DNA from: Marisediminitalea aggregata
Lineage (GTDB): Bacteria; Pseudomonadota; Gammaproteobacteria; Enterobacterales; Alteromonadaceae
Length of the DNA: 64,000 bases
NCBI RefSeq assembly: GCF_900129565.1
Contig: NZ_FQWD01000002.1
Coordinates: 434,001 to 498,000 of the forward strand
Direction: 5' to 3'
Shown: piece by piece, positions 1 through 8,283 of the stretch
Position numbering within the stretch: position 1 is the stretch's first letter
How the letters are laid out: the number at the start of each line of letters is the position of its first letter
The notes under the pieces: model-generated
The model's input: the letters and a program-made list of their open reading frames with translations, nothing else
Databases searched by the model: none
What the model was told of the DNA's origin: nothing
Made by a program: the position numbers and the translations under genes

Positions 1-960
1 CATGACTTCCATGGATGCCTCAGTGAACAGCAGAATCAACTCACACACTACGTTGTAGCCTTCCAGCCCGTATGAGATTTCAATGGCAAGGGTGCGGCGC
101 CATTTAAGCTTGCCGGTATTAATAATATCGGAGATGTTTCGATGCTGCCCCAATACAACGGGTTGCCCTTGCGCAAAAGACACATCTAACTGTTCAGCAA
201 TACCGCTCAGGCAGGTTCCAATCAGTATACTGGCCGCATCCATTAACAGCTCAAGTTGTTTCTGGTCATCTACATCGCCCGAAATATTCAGAATCTTTGC
301 TACGTCGCCCAGACTGGAGTCACTTAAAATGCACAAAGCCTCACCCTGTACGCCGGGCCCTACGAAGCCCTGACACACAGCACTTACCCGTTCGTGGGTC
401 TCAATGTCACTGAGCAGCATATGTAGCTCAGTGACTTCAATAAGATTGACATTGGGGATAGGCAAATGCACAAACACATTCAGGGTTCTGGCAAGGTGAT
501 CGCCAGCGCGGCCCATCGCGATATTCGTTATCTCCTGATAGCAATCACGAATATCCGGATCCAGCGGCGTAGTATCGATTTCCGACTCTGGCTCGGCCTC
601 TAACAGGTTGTTTGAGGTCAGAACGTCATGTAGTTCGGCTGCACTCACGGGTTTTCTGATAAACGCCACTGCGCCTAGTGCTTTCACGCGATCATGAGCC
701 TCAGGTTGCACGTCACCTGATATCACCACAACCTTGGTGTTTAACCCCTCTGACTGAATAGCCTGGAGCGTTTGATAGCCGTCCATGACAGGCATATTGA
801 GGTCCAGCAAGAGTAACTGCCCCTTCCCTTCCTTTAGCGCACCTACCGCTTCCTGCCCATCTTTTGCAAAATGGATCGCTACCTCCCAATCCTGAGGTAA
901 ACACTTGGCCACCTGTTTGCGGGCAACCAGGGAGTCATCACAAATCAATACAGAATACAT
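1..960 (-). CDS. Response regulator with CheC-like phosphatase output domain (3' part missing)
   Basis: The frame opens at an ATG at 960 and stays open to the left edge (320 residues visible), so the C-terminus lies outside the window. Residues 1-120 form a receiver: acidic pair DD after the first strand (ICDDS), the phosphoacceptor in LLLDLNMPVMDG, and a K in FIRKPVS. After an acidic linker, residues ~145-320 resemble CheC/CheX: the first helix has the E-x-x-N signature (YQEITNIAMGRAGDHLAR). The second expected site (MDAASILIGT) has lost the canonical E/N pair. CheC proteins dephosphorylate CheY-P, so a receiver-CheC fusion probably tunes chemotaxis or another phosphorelay. No chemotaxis gene is visible beside it. 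Fusion and domain calls are by motif; exact substrate is unknown. Confidence 0.8.
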   Translation of the reverse strand, partial: MYSVLICDDSLVARKQVAKCLPQDWEVAIHFAKDGQEAVGALKEGKGQLLLLDLNMPVMDGYQTLQAIQSEGLNTKVVVISGDVQPEAHDRVKALGAVAFIRKPVSAAELHDVLTSNNLLEAEPESEIDTTPLDPDIRDCYQEITNIAMGRAGDHLARTLNVFVHLPIPNVNLIEVTELHMLLSDIETHERVSAVCQGFVGPGVQGEALCILSDSSLGDVAKILNISGDVDDQKQLELLMDAASILIGTCLSGIAEQLDVSFAQGQPVVLGQHRNISDIINTGKLKWRRTLAIEISYGLEGYNVVCELILLFTEASMEVM

Positions 961-1211
961 GGCTATCCAGAAGTAAAAGCGAACTCGCTGTCATAGACGT
1001 TTGGTCTCTTTAACGAATAGCAGTAGTCTGGTAAAAATCAATGTTTATTGCCTGTTTACGCGCAAGTTTCCTTGCATGTGACAACTTTAAGAGTGCAGCA
1101 AATGATGCTTGCGAACATAAAGGTTAATCGTTTCCGTGACACGGCATAGACGCCCGTATCGATATCCCAATGTTGAGTACTGGCAAAACACGAAAGAATG
1201 TTCAGTTGAGA

Positions 1212-1946
1212 TTAGAATAACAGAGGCAACACAACGGCGGTCATCACGCCATTGACACATAGCCCCACGGTTGCGAGTGCCCCCTGAATCTCGCCCATGT
1301 GCAGTGCTTTTGCCGTACCTACAGCATGACAAACTGAGCCCAGAGGAACGCCCTGCGCCTCAGGTAAAGTGACATTGAACACCCTGTAAGTTAACGGCGC
1401 GGCCAAAGCGCCTACGATACCGGTGATAATCACAAACGCGGCAGCTAACGCGGGTATACCGCCAATAATCGCCCCGGTTTCCATAGCAAGCGGGCTGGTA
1501 ATAGACTTCACCAGCATGGTCATTTGAATAGCCAGTGGCGCGTCCATGATATACACCATCAGCCAGGCCAACACGGGTGCAATAACGCCTCCAACGGCAA
1601 CGCTTAACAATAATGGCCAGCCGAGGTGTCGTATACGCTGCCACTGATTAAACAGAGGTACCGCTAAAGCGACTGTTGCAGGCCCAAGCAACCAATGCAG
1701 TAATCCGGCATATTGATGGTATTGCGCCACCGGGGTATCCGTAATGCCAAGCAACACACCCACAGCGATTGCCGTAAGCGTAAGGGGGTGTATTAATGGA
1801 TGATTGTTTAACCGACGAAATACCCATACCGCAAAGCTGTAAAAGACCAGGGTGATACCCAGCCAAGCGGCGCTCTGCCAACTCAGTGTATGATTAACAA
1901 CAGAGAATACTGGTGTCAGCGTTTGTGCTAGAGACGTAACAGCCAT
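1212..1946 (-). CDS. lrgB: LrgB/CidB-family membrane protein
   Basis: A 244-residue polytopic membrane protein with the LrgB core: the central MTMLVKSITSPLAMETG region and the later GSVCHAVGTAKAL stretch, both typical of the family. LrgB works with LrgA in murein hydrolase control and export of small metabolites such as pyruvate in the inner membrane. Its ATG overlaps the lrgA stop codon (TAATG), so the two are translationally coupled. Length is close to the usual ~230-240 residues. The LytTR regulator gene lies just upstream on the same strand, matching the LytTR-lrgAB pairing seen in many bacteria. Confidence 0.92.
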   Translation of the reverse strand: MAVTSLAQTLTPVFSVVNHTLSWQSAAWLGITLVFYSFAVWVFRRLNNHPLIHPLTLTAIAVGVLLGITDTPVAQYHQYAGLLHWLLGPATVALAVPLFNQWQRIRHLGWPLLLSVAVGGVIAPVLAWLMVYIMDAPLAIQMTMLVKSITSPLAMETGAIIGGIPALAAAFVIITGIVGALAAPLTYRVFNVTLPEAQGVPLGSVCHAVGTAKALHMGEIQGALATVGLCVNGVMTAVVLPLLF

Positions 1947-2317
1947 TAGCGCGAGTCCTGCACTTTACGCTTCAATATTTGCTGCGCAATCCTGGCAGTA
2001 ATCCCCATACTCAGCACCGTTGTTATAACCAGCGCCAGTACTATCCCAGTCAGGTTCTGCTTCACTTCAGGCCAAAATGCCATAACCCCCACAACAGCGG
2101 GAACAAATAACAGGGTCATATGACCCAGCAATGGTTGCGCAACCTGACCCACCGCGCCTGGTGACCGTTGTCGAAACAACAAGATAACCAGCAACAGCAA
2201 CATACCGATTAGCGCGCCGGGTAAGGGTACACGGGTAATTTGCACCAACCACTCGCCGGTTAAATAGCAACTCACAATACCAATAAAACCCAATGCGCTA
2301 CTGATAGCCTTTGGCAT
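1946..2317 (-). CDS. lrgA: LrgA/CidA-family holin-like protein
   Basis: About 123 residues with four predicted membrane spans, including the family-typical IGMLLLLVILLFR segment, a GHMTLLFVPAVVGVM segment and a hydrophobic C-terminal span. I chose the ATG at 2317 (MPKAISS) over an in-frame TTG five codons upstream. LrgA partners with LrgB in the inner membrane, and both are cotranscribed here with overlapping stop/start. Regulation by the adjacent LytTR-domain protein is likely but inferred from context. Confidence 0.9.
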   Translation of the reverse strand: MPKAISSALGFIGIVSCYLTGEWLVQITRVPLPGALIGMLLLLVILLFRQRSPGAVGQVAQPLLGHMTLLFVPAVVGVMAFWPEVKQNLTGIVLALVITTVLSMGITARIAQQILKRKVQDSR

Positions 2318-2419
2318 AGCTGTCTCATTCAATTAGAAATTCTGACCATCATAACCGCACAAAGTCGGCCGAACCAGAAGACTTGAGTCGTATATACAGG
2401 AGATAAACAGGCGTTATGC

Positions 2420-3283
2420 CTACTCAGGATTGCTATCCAAAAGCGGCAGGCAATGGGGTAAGAGTCGACGACTGATCTTAATACGGCTGCCGTCCTGAAG
2501 CTCTACATAATTCACTGTGGGGCTTACCTTATTCAGTCGCTTCACGTGGTGCAAATTAATGATCGCTGAGCGATTTACCCGTACAAAGTGCGCTTTGGGC
2601 AAGCGTGTTGCTAACTCAGTCAGCGTTGAACGAACAATCAGGGTTTCTTCCTGCGTATACACGCACATGTAGTCCCCAGCTGCTTCCACGTAACGAATTC
2701 GCTGCCAGTCGATGTAATGCCATCCACTGCTACTTCGCAACGAAACCTGCTGTTGTGACGCAGTACTGCGTGTTTTTAACGCTGACAGTTCCTGCATGAG
2801 CCTGGCCGGCGAACAAGCCCGCTGCCAACTCAGGCGTTTAATAATCCAGTGCCACTTTAAGGCATTCAGGCGCGCGTTGTAGGCTTCAATGAGCCCAGTC
2901 ATTTGCTGTTGCCGAAGGGAGACTGGTGCGTCGGGTTGGTAAAAACGGTGGATCCCGGTCGCAAACCCGTCAATGGCCTGCTGATTGTTGTACCCGCAAA
3001 GTACGCTTAGTGCTGGACGAGGATGGGCAGAAGACAGGTTTTCCAGCTCCTGGCAACCCACAACAATGATTTTGAGACTGGTCTCAGGTTCAGTTTGCTC
3101 ACCGACAATGGCTACCCGGTCTTGTAACGTCGCCTGACGGTGAAAATGCGACAACAAATCCTGGGTAAATTCACACCGAAATGCTGGCAATGCAAGTTCA
3201 CGCAAACTACTTGAGAATGCGTTCGCCATTTTACCTTCAGTCATAACGAACGAGATAACCTCGGTTCGTGATTTGTTCAGCAC
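2420..3283 (-). CDS. LytTR-domain regulator with degenerate receiver-like N-terminus
   Basis: A 287-residue protein. Residues ~180-283 are a LytTR DNA-binding domain: it includes IRYVEAAGDYMCVYT, the HFVRVNRSAIINLHHV helix region and KISRR at the end. Residues ~20-150 look receiver-shaped (strand LKIIVVGCQ, later FATGIHRFYQPDAPVSL) but no phosphoacceptor aspartate is evident, so it is probably not a standard response regulator. The GTG at 3283 has GAAGG upstream; internal ATGs at MTEGK or MANAF are alternatives. It precedes lrgA on the same strand with a ~100-base gap, which suggests it controls lrgAB. Confidence 0.82.
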   Translation of the reverse strand: MLNKSRTEVISFVMTEGKMANAFSSSLRELALPAFRCEFTQDLLSHFHRQATLQDRVAIVGEQTEPETSLKIIVVGCQELENLSSAHPRPALSVLCGYNNQQAIDGFATGIHRFYQPDAPVSLRQQQMTGLIEAYNARLNALKWHWIIKRLSWQRACSPARLMQELSALKTRSTASQQQVSLRSSSGWHYIDWQRIRYVEAAGDYMCVYTQEETLIVRSTLTELATRLPKAHFVRVNRSAIINLHHVKRLNKVSPTVNYVELQDGSRIKISRRLLPHCLPLLDSNPE

Positions 3284-3350
3284 GTAATTACCTTCTGAAA
3301 AAAGAGGCTGCCTCCTGACAACCTCAAACCCAGGGAAAGGGAAAAAAACG

Positions 3351-3689
3351 TTATCGTTTAGCGGTTAAGCTGCGCTCATCTAAATTAGTGCGTTTCGCGA
3401 TCAGCGCACCGGTTTCATTTGCCTTGTTGTTCATCGCAAAGCTATACATATCCTGCCCATTGCAGACAAGGCCTTCGGCCAGGGTTCGATAACTTACGCC
3501 ACTGGCTTTAATCGCCCGATAAAGCGACAGTCGGTTGTTATCTTTGATCGCCTCACACACAGCAACCAATTTCTTTTCCATACTCGCAGACATTGTGCCC
3601 GCCTGAGCTGAGCCCGCGGCTGCAATTGAACTGAATACCAACAGGGTGGCCGCGGCCAGTGGAACAGTAATACGGTGACTAACTTTCAT
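3351..3689 (-). CDS. Exported DUF3718 protein
   Basis: A 112-residue protein with a clear Sec signal peptide (residues ~1-30, ending AGSAQA) and a mature domain of the DUF3718 type: it has two cysteines (AVCEAIKDNN and GLVCNGQDM) that could form a disulfide, plus the pattern RLSLYRAIKASGVSYRTLAEG. This family is common in Alteromonadales and is periplasmic with unknown function. The ATG has a strong AGAGGAT ribosome-binding site. It stands alone between the LytTR gene and a divergent enzyme gene. Confidence 0.8.
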   Translation of the reverse strand: MKVSHRITVPLAAATLLVFSSIAAAGSAQAGTMSASMEKKLVAVCEAIKDNNRLSLYRAIKASGVSYRTLAEGLVCNGQDMYSFAMNNKANETGALIAKRTNLDERSLTAKR

Positions 3690-4001
3690 GATCTTATCCT
3701 CTGATTAACTCGATGCTGCGCCGGGAAACACAGCAAAAACTTTCCGGTACGCACCTATACAGTAGAGATTGAAAGTGAAAAGGTTGTCTCAGAAACGTTA
3801 AAATGCTGCTATTTGAGATTTTGCGACAAACGGGATATAACTGCAGTTAAACGGTCGGATTAACATTAAAGTTAATCGCGCAGGCCACACAATTTGTAAC
3901 ATTCGAAGAAAGGAGTAAATCGCTTCATCACTGCATATCAAGTGCAGCGAGCTAGCGATTTACGGATTGTCGCTTCGCAATCTGTAAAAAAGGAAAACCC
4001 C

Positions 4002-4691
4002 GTGTTAAGTCATAAACAGTATGAGGATGTTAAGCACCTTATCGCACCCGGTGACATTATCGCCTTTGGCGGCACCAGCTTGTTTTCGCGCTGGACCAAA
4101 CTGACAACAAGTTCAGTGGTCACGCACACAGCACTGGTAATTGATTCCCCCGACACCCCGACAGACCAGCACCTGAATGACCTTACTATGATAGAAGCGA
4201 CCTCGATTAAAGGAAAAAAGGGAGTAATGCACAATTATGTTGGGGAGCGCATACGGACCTATAAAGGCGATATCTGGTGGTTGCCACTACACAACGACGC
4301 AAAGACTTCGCTTGAACAGAACTGGCTTCAATTCCACGACTTCCTCGCCGACCAGTTAAATAAGTCTTACGATATCTGGCAGCTGTTTGGCGCCGCCATA
4401 GACACTTTTGACGACCACAAGTGGTTCAGGTGGCTGACCTATAACCGACGTAAATTCAACCGCTGGTTTTGTTCTGAACTCGTCGCAGAAGGCTTGCGAC
4501 ACGGGGGAGTGCTGAGTGAACTGAATGCCTCTGAAACCACACCGAAAGACGTATGTCAGTTTAATATTTATGACCGCAGGTATGTGCAGCTAAAAGGAAC
4601 GCCCAAGCCGATACCGCAGTTTAATACGCTGGACCCCGAAGGATGGGGTTTTGTAGAGGGGTTTGAAAAAAGCAGGTTATCGAACGAATAA
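4002..4691 (+). CDS. YiiX/YebB-like permuted papain-fold (NlpC/P60-related) enzyme
   Basis: A protein of about 229 residues. The N-terminal part has PGDIIAFGG followed by VTHTALVID, carrying the likely catalytic His; the C-terminal part has RWFCSELVAEGL, carrying the likely catalytic Cys. His before Cys is the circularly permuted papain order of YiiX/YaeF/YebB-type amidases or hydrolases. I chose the GTG at 4002 because AAGGAA lies just upstream; an ATG 20 codons earlier is possible but lacks a good site. No signal peptide is seen, so it may act in the cytoplasm. Substrate unknown. Confidence 0.75.
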   Translation: MLSHKQYEDVKHLIAPGDIIAFGGTSLFSRWTKLTTSSVVTHTALVIDSPDTPTDQHLNDLTMIEATSIKGKKGVMHNYVGERIRTYKGDIWWLPLHNDAKTSLEQNWLQFHDFLADQLNKSYDIWQLFGAAIDTFDDHKWFRWLTYNRRKFNRWFCSELVAEGLRHGGVLSELNASETTPKDVCQFNIYDRRYVQLKGTPKPIPQFNTLDPEGWGFVEGFEKSRLSNE

Positions 4692-4706
4692 CCTGCAATA
4701 CGCAAT

Positions 4707-5036
4707 TTAAAAAATGCTGTCCTGGTGAACACGAATAAACATAGACGTGCCCGCTTTGGAGTAGTCAATTTTGTATTCTTTGCCATTGAGCGTTTGAACG
4801 AAAATCAGCGTTTTTTCATCGCCGAACACTTCGCCTGAAGTTACATCAACCAGCTCCATGTCCATCATTTTTGCTTCGCGCTTGTTATCCGGCACTTTGC
4901 CTTCGTATACTTTTATACCGCGAAAGGTAACAACAATAGGCGGCGCTTCGTCGCCATTGATGATTAATAAGTCAAACTTGCGAATTTTGTGAATAAGCGT
5001 ATTTCGGCCACTAACCAGATATGGTTTTTCAGTCAT
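4707..5036 (-). CDS. Small conserved-looking hypothetical protein
   Basis: About 109 residues starting MTEKPYLVSG at an ATG preceded by GGAG; a longer frame reaching 5078 lacks a ribosome site. The protein is soluble, rich in beta-type segments (LIFVQTLNGKEYKIDYS) and has no cysteine or membrane span. I do not recognise a family. Its gene ends convergently with the permuted papain-like gene and it is the last host gene before the tRNA. Confidence 0.65.
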   Translation of the reverse strand: MTEKPYLVSGRNTLIHKIRKFDLLIINGDEAPPIVVTFRGIKVYEGKVPDNKREAKMMDMELVDVTSGEVFGDEKTLIFVQTLNGKEYKIDYSKAGTSMFIRVHQDSIF

Positions 5037-5304
5037 TATTATTCTCCAGATGAATTGCCGATGTGAAGAAATTCTCATTAAGTAGCTGAAAGATAGCAGA
5101 CAACCAATAAATTTGCACTAATCTCGCCAGCGCAAAAAAGCAATTATTTACAACAAACTGATAACATAGCGACAGTCATGCCCAAAGCGATGAAAATTCG
5201 CTCAATTAAGCGCGCCGGATGCATGAGATGGGGTGACAAGGCATAAAAAACTGCTTATACTTGCGCCCGCTTATCGAATGATAACGCGTCGCAACATTTC
5301 AAAT

Positions 5305-5381
5305 GGCCCTATAGCTCAGTTGGTTAGAGCATCCGACTCATAATCGGCAGGTCCCCTGTTCAAGTCAGGGTGGGGCCACCA
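5305..5381 (+). tRNA. tRNA with CAU anticodon, probably tRNA-Ile2 (lysidine type)
   Basis: A 77-nt cloverleaf including an encoded CCA. The acceptor pairs GGCCCTA with TGGGGCC, the D-arm has AGCTCAGTTGGTTAGAGC, the anticodon stem-loop is CCGA-CTCATAA-TCGG with anticodon CAT, and the T-arm contains GTTCAAGTC. C-G pairs at acceptor positions 4 and 5 are features used by TilS to recognise tRNA-Ile2, so Ile2 is favoured over elongator Met, but this call is inferential. Its 3' end is the insertion site of the downstream island. Confidence 0.93.
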
Positions 5382-5382
5382 T
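5358..5382 (+). repeat. attL-like direct repeat (tRNA 3' end)
   Basis: The 25 bases from GTTCAAG of the T-arm through the CCA and one following T recur exactly at 10114-10138 in the same orientation. The sequences diverge immediately on both sides of the repeat, as expected of an attachment core used by a tRNA-targeting tyrosine recombinase. Confidence 0.85.
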
Positions 5383-5612
5383 CTTTCCTTGAAGTTTCAA
5401 TAATTTACTACGGAAATAACATCCTTTTTTGCATATGAGCGCAGGTTGCTTTTTTTTAAGGATAGCTTTTACTTGCTGCCTTTTAAGCAAAGACCTCGAT
5501 CTGAAATTCTGAGTATCTAAAGAACAAGTAAACGGTGTTACTAGATTGATACTTCTTTGTATTTATTGCAGTATTAACCAAAATCAAATTGATACCGTAC
5601 GTAGAGGGAAAC

Positions 5613-6110
5613 TTGGATCGTAACCACCAGATGGAACTGATGAATGCATCAATGGCGACTGCTATATGTGCACAGGTTGGATGTACTTGGTCTACGAGAA
5701 ATCAAGACTTCGGAATTGATTTACAAGTCCATGGTGAACTGTATGAAACTGATCCTCAAATTGATTTTCAATTAAAAGCAACGACAAATTTCGCTATCAT
5801 CAAAGAAAAATTAGGTATTATCAAATATCCTCTTGATGCGAAAAATTATGCTGATTTAATTAAAACGAATGTGCGCAAACCCAGACTTCTTTGCTTAGCT
5901 ATCTTGCCAAATGACCCTATGACGTGGGTGGTGCAAAGACCGTTTCAGCTGGAATTGCGCTATGGTATTTATTGGTTAAATCTCCAAGGTCTCCCCCCCA
6001 GACCGAACACTTCAACTGTCACTGTAGAAATACCTCTCAACAACAAGTTAGATTCAAGTACCTTGTCTAGACTTATGAAAGCAGTTAACGAAACGGGGTC
6101 TATCGCATGA
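5613..6110 (+). CDS. DUF4365-domain protein (PD-(D/E)xK nuclease-like)
   Basis: About 165 residues spanning a DUF4365 domain. Residues 32-37 are DFGIDL and residues 51-56 are DFQLKA, i.e. the D...(x)QxK core shared with PD-(D/E)xK nuclease folds. The next segment KYPLDAKNYADLI and a PRLLCLAILP strand are also family-like. I favour a TTG start at 5613 (reading DRNHQMEL) because GAGGG lies 5 bases upstream; a TTG at 5589 would add 8 residues. It overlaps the next gene by ATGA, so the two are coupled. DUF4365 proteins are frequent in defence islands, but activity here is unproven. Confidence 0.75.
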   Translation: MDRNHQMELMNASMATAICAQVGCTWSTRNQDFGIDLQVHGELYETDPQIDFQLKATTNFAIIKEKLGIIKYPLDAKNYADLIKTNVRKPRLLCLAILPNDPMTWVVQRPFQLELRYGIYWLNLQGLPPRPNTSTVTVEIPLNNKLDSSTLSRLMKAVNETGSIA

Positions 6111-7306
6111 GCACACTTGAATATGACTTGTTAACCCCTACCGCCTTGGCAGACTTCCTGTACTCTTATGGTTGGCAGGTGATAAAAACTTTCGATAATG
6201 GAGTACAAGTATGGAGCTCCCGATCTACAAACAAGAAAGTATGGATTCCAACTGACAGTACATTTGAAGATTACGAAGAGGCAATCGAAGAGCTCATTCA
6301 GTTGCTATCTGTTGAAGAACATATCACCACTGAAGAAGTTATTTTAAGATTGAAGCAAGCCTATCTCACTAAAGATTTGCTCCAGCTTAGAGTAGATGCT
6401 TCTGATATTAAGTCTGGGAATATTTCATTCAATGATGGTGTCAGTATATTCAACTCATTAAAGAATATAGTCTTGGGTGCAATAGCAGAGCTTAGTAAAT
6501 CTCTTCCTGGTTTAAAGTCTAAATACCTTTTTGATACAGATTTAGGTCAGACAGCTGAGGGGAGTTATATCGTTAATGCGTATTTGCCATTGTTATCTGA
6601 TACAAATTCAAATGAACATCAACTTGCGCTGAAACATTTAGAAGGTAATGGTACGATTGGTCGATTAGTTAACAAGGCTTTAATTAAAAGACTTGTCACT
6701 TTGAAAAAAATCATAGATCAATATACAGACAGCAACTCTAACTCATTGATTCAAAAATTATTAACTATCGGTTATACCAAACAAGAGTGTGACGCAGTCG
6801 CAAGTCTTTTTGGTGAAGTGGGCAATAGAGACTGGCAGATAAAAATTCACTGGTCTCAAACTCAGAAAGAGTCGCCGGAGCAAGTTTCTTATGTTGAATT
6901 CAATAAGGATGATGCATCAAAAGTTAGAAAAATAGCAGCGAAACTTCAGTCTACCGATTATTTAGAAGATGTCGTTATTTATGCAAGAGTAGTTGGCCTA
7001 AAAAGGGATCACACTCTTGAAATACCCACAGGGGTTGTAACACTTAAAGCTGAATTCGCTGATAATGAGAAACAAATCACTTCTGAGATGGATGACGTAT
7101 CATATTCAATTGCAAACGAAGCGCACAAAACCAAAAAGTACGTATGTATCGAAGGCGATTTGATAAAAGCAAAAATAGGGAAATCAACTAAGTTTTTTAT
7201 GCCCAAAGTGATAGAAATAAAAATTGTAGAAGAAGAGTTAGAATTCTCAAACGTCAATCCTCAACTAATAAGCTTATCTAAGCCCGATAAAAATAAAGAT
7301 GACTAG
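6107..7306 (+). CDS. Unknown 399-residue partner of the DUF4365 protein
   Basis: The ATG overlaps the upstream stop (ATGA), so the pair is co-translated. Three regions are visible: residues 1-80 form a compact module (ADFLYSYGWQVIKTFDNG, then KVWIPTDSTFEDYEEAIEEL); residues ~80-230 are mainly helical; and residues ~245-380 are beta-rich with a KVRKIAAKL helix and YVCIEGDLIKAKIGK near the end. There is no signal peptide, membrane span or known catalytic motif. The N-terminal module reminds me of small antitoxin-like or adaptor domains found beside nucleases, but I cannot name a family. AT-rich codon use matches the island rather than the host. Confidence 0.75.
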   Translation: MSTLEYDLLTPTALADFLYSYGWQVIKTFDNGVQVWSSRSTNKKVWIPTDSTFEDYEEAIEELIQLLSVEEHITTEEVILRLKQAYLTKDLLQLRVDASDIKSGNISFNDGVSIFNSLKNIVLGAIAELSKSLPGLKSKYLFDTDLGQTAEGSYIVNAYLPLLSDTNSNEHQLALKHLEGNGTIGRLVNKALIKRLVTLKKIIDQYTDSNSNSLIQKLLTIGYTKQECDAVASLFGEVGNRDWQIKIHWSQTQKESPEQVSYVEFNKDDASKVRKIAAKLQSTDYLEDVVIYARVVGLKRDHTLEIPTGVVTLKAEFADNEKQITSEMDDVSYSIANEAHKTKKYVCIEGDLIKAKIGKSTKFFMPKVIEIKIVEEELEFSNVNPQLISLSKPDKNKDD

Positions 7307-7497
7307 GTAAAATACTCTATTCAACTATATAACTAGGAAATAGCTTATAAGCCAGCAAAGCCTAATATGCCACTATAAGGCATTGCAAGGAGACACTTTG
7401 TGATTATTTCCTGAAAGCCTTATTTCTTGATAATAGAGCGAAGAATTAAAATAACTAAAATCACACTTTACCTAAGCGGTAATATCACAAGACATTG

Positions 7498-8283
7498 TTA
7501 CTGAAACATATCCTTAGTAGTATTCTTAGGTTCAAGTAAAGTAGGAATCAATTCGTTATTACCTCTTTTAATTGCCTCGATAAAATTAGTCACGTTATTA
7601 AAATTAAGATATCTATCTCTTGGGTACGCTTTAACTTCATACCTAACGATATCCTCGACATTTCTCCCTTCAAACTTTTCAATAATGAACTGTCTAATAT
7701 CCGGAGAAAATAAAGTGGCTTTCTTCATGAAGTAAAATCTTAGAATTCTGACTAAGCAACCGATTACATTTGGGTTTCGATATAGATTTAAGCTGAGATA
7801 TCCATCATTCATATCTGTAAAATACTGGTCACGGCATACAATTTCACTTTCATTCCACTTATAAAAAATGGCATCCCAGTTCGTAATTGTGGTATCTAGA
7901 AGTGAATTTATAGAATGGTACTGTACATAACCTTTTTTAAATGCCCACGTTGTTTCGATTGCCCAAAGGTCCACATCCCAGTTTTTTACGACCGTCCGAT
8001 AACCACCAAACTTGTTTTGAGTTAACTCATACTCGCACTTCATACGCTCCAGTACTCTAGCTAACTCGTCACTAGAGCCCGTATAAACTAAGTCAATATC
8101 TGATGAGAAGAGCTTCACTCCATAGAGTGCAATATCTCTAACACAACCGCCAAAAACCAGCACTTCACTTTTTGAAGATAGGCTTTCTATAAATTTGGCG
8201 AGAGGCTTCCTTGCTCCTTGTGGATCAAAGAACCGCAAAACTCTCTTCTTTAATTCAGTTGGGTTTTTAGCTATTCGAACCAT
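7498..8283 (-). CDS. CCA-adding/poly(A)-polymerase-like nucleotidyltransferase
   Basis: A 261-residue protein with the head domain of class II polymerase-beta nucleotidyltransferases: GGCVRD at 45-50, catalytic DID at 62-64, and a third acidic site WDVDLW near 102-107. The segment TTITNWDAIFY corresponds to the family's TINA(I/L)-type motif, and NVIGCLVRILRFYF to the following helix. It lacks the long C-terminal tRNA-binding body of true CCA enzymes, so it is a shortened relative with an unknown nucleotide acceptor. It starts inside the 3' end of the dGTPase gene (17-nt overlap) and is AT-rich like the island. Housekeeping tRNA repair is unlikely from context. Confidence 0.8.
   Translation of the reverse strand: MVRIAKNPTELKKRVLRFFDPQGARKPLAKFIESLSSKSEVLVFGGCVRDIALYGVKLFSSDIDLVYTGSSDELARVLERMKCEYELTQNKFGGYRTVVKNWDVDLWAIETTWAFKKGYVQYHSINSLLDTTITNWDAIFYKWNESEIVCRDQYFTDMNDGYLSLNLYRNPNVIGCLVRILRFYFMKKATLFSPDIRQFIIEKFEGRNVEDIVRYEVKAYPRDRYLNFNNVTNFIEAIKRGNNELIPTLLEPKNTTKDMFQ

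Noticed and set aside
1087..1332. 81-residue frame between the response regulator and lrgB
   Set aside because: It overlaps the lrgB C-terminus in another frame and lacks a plausible start site.
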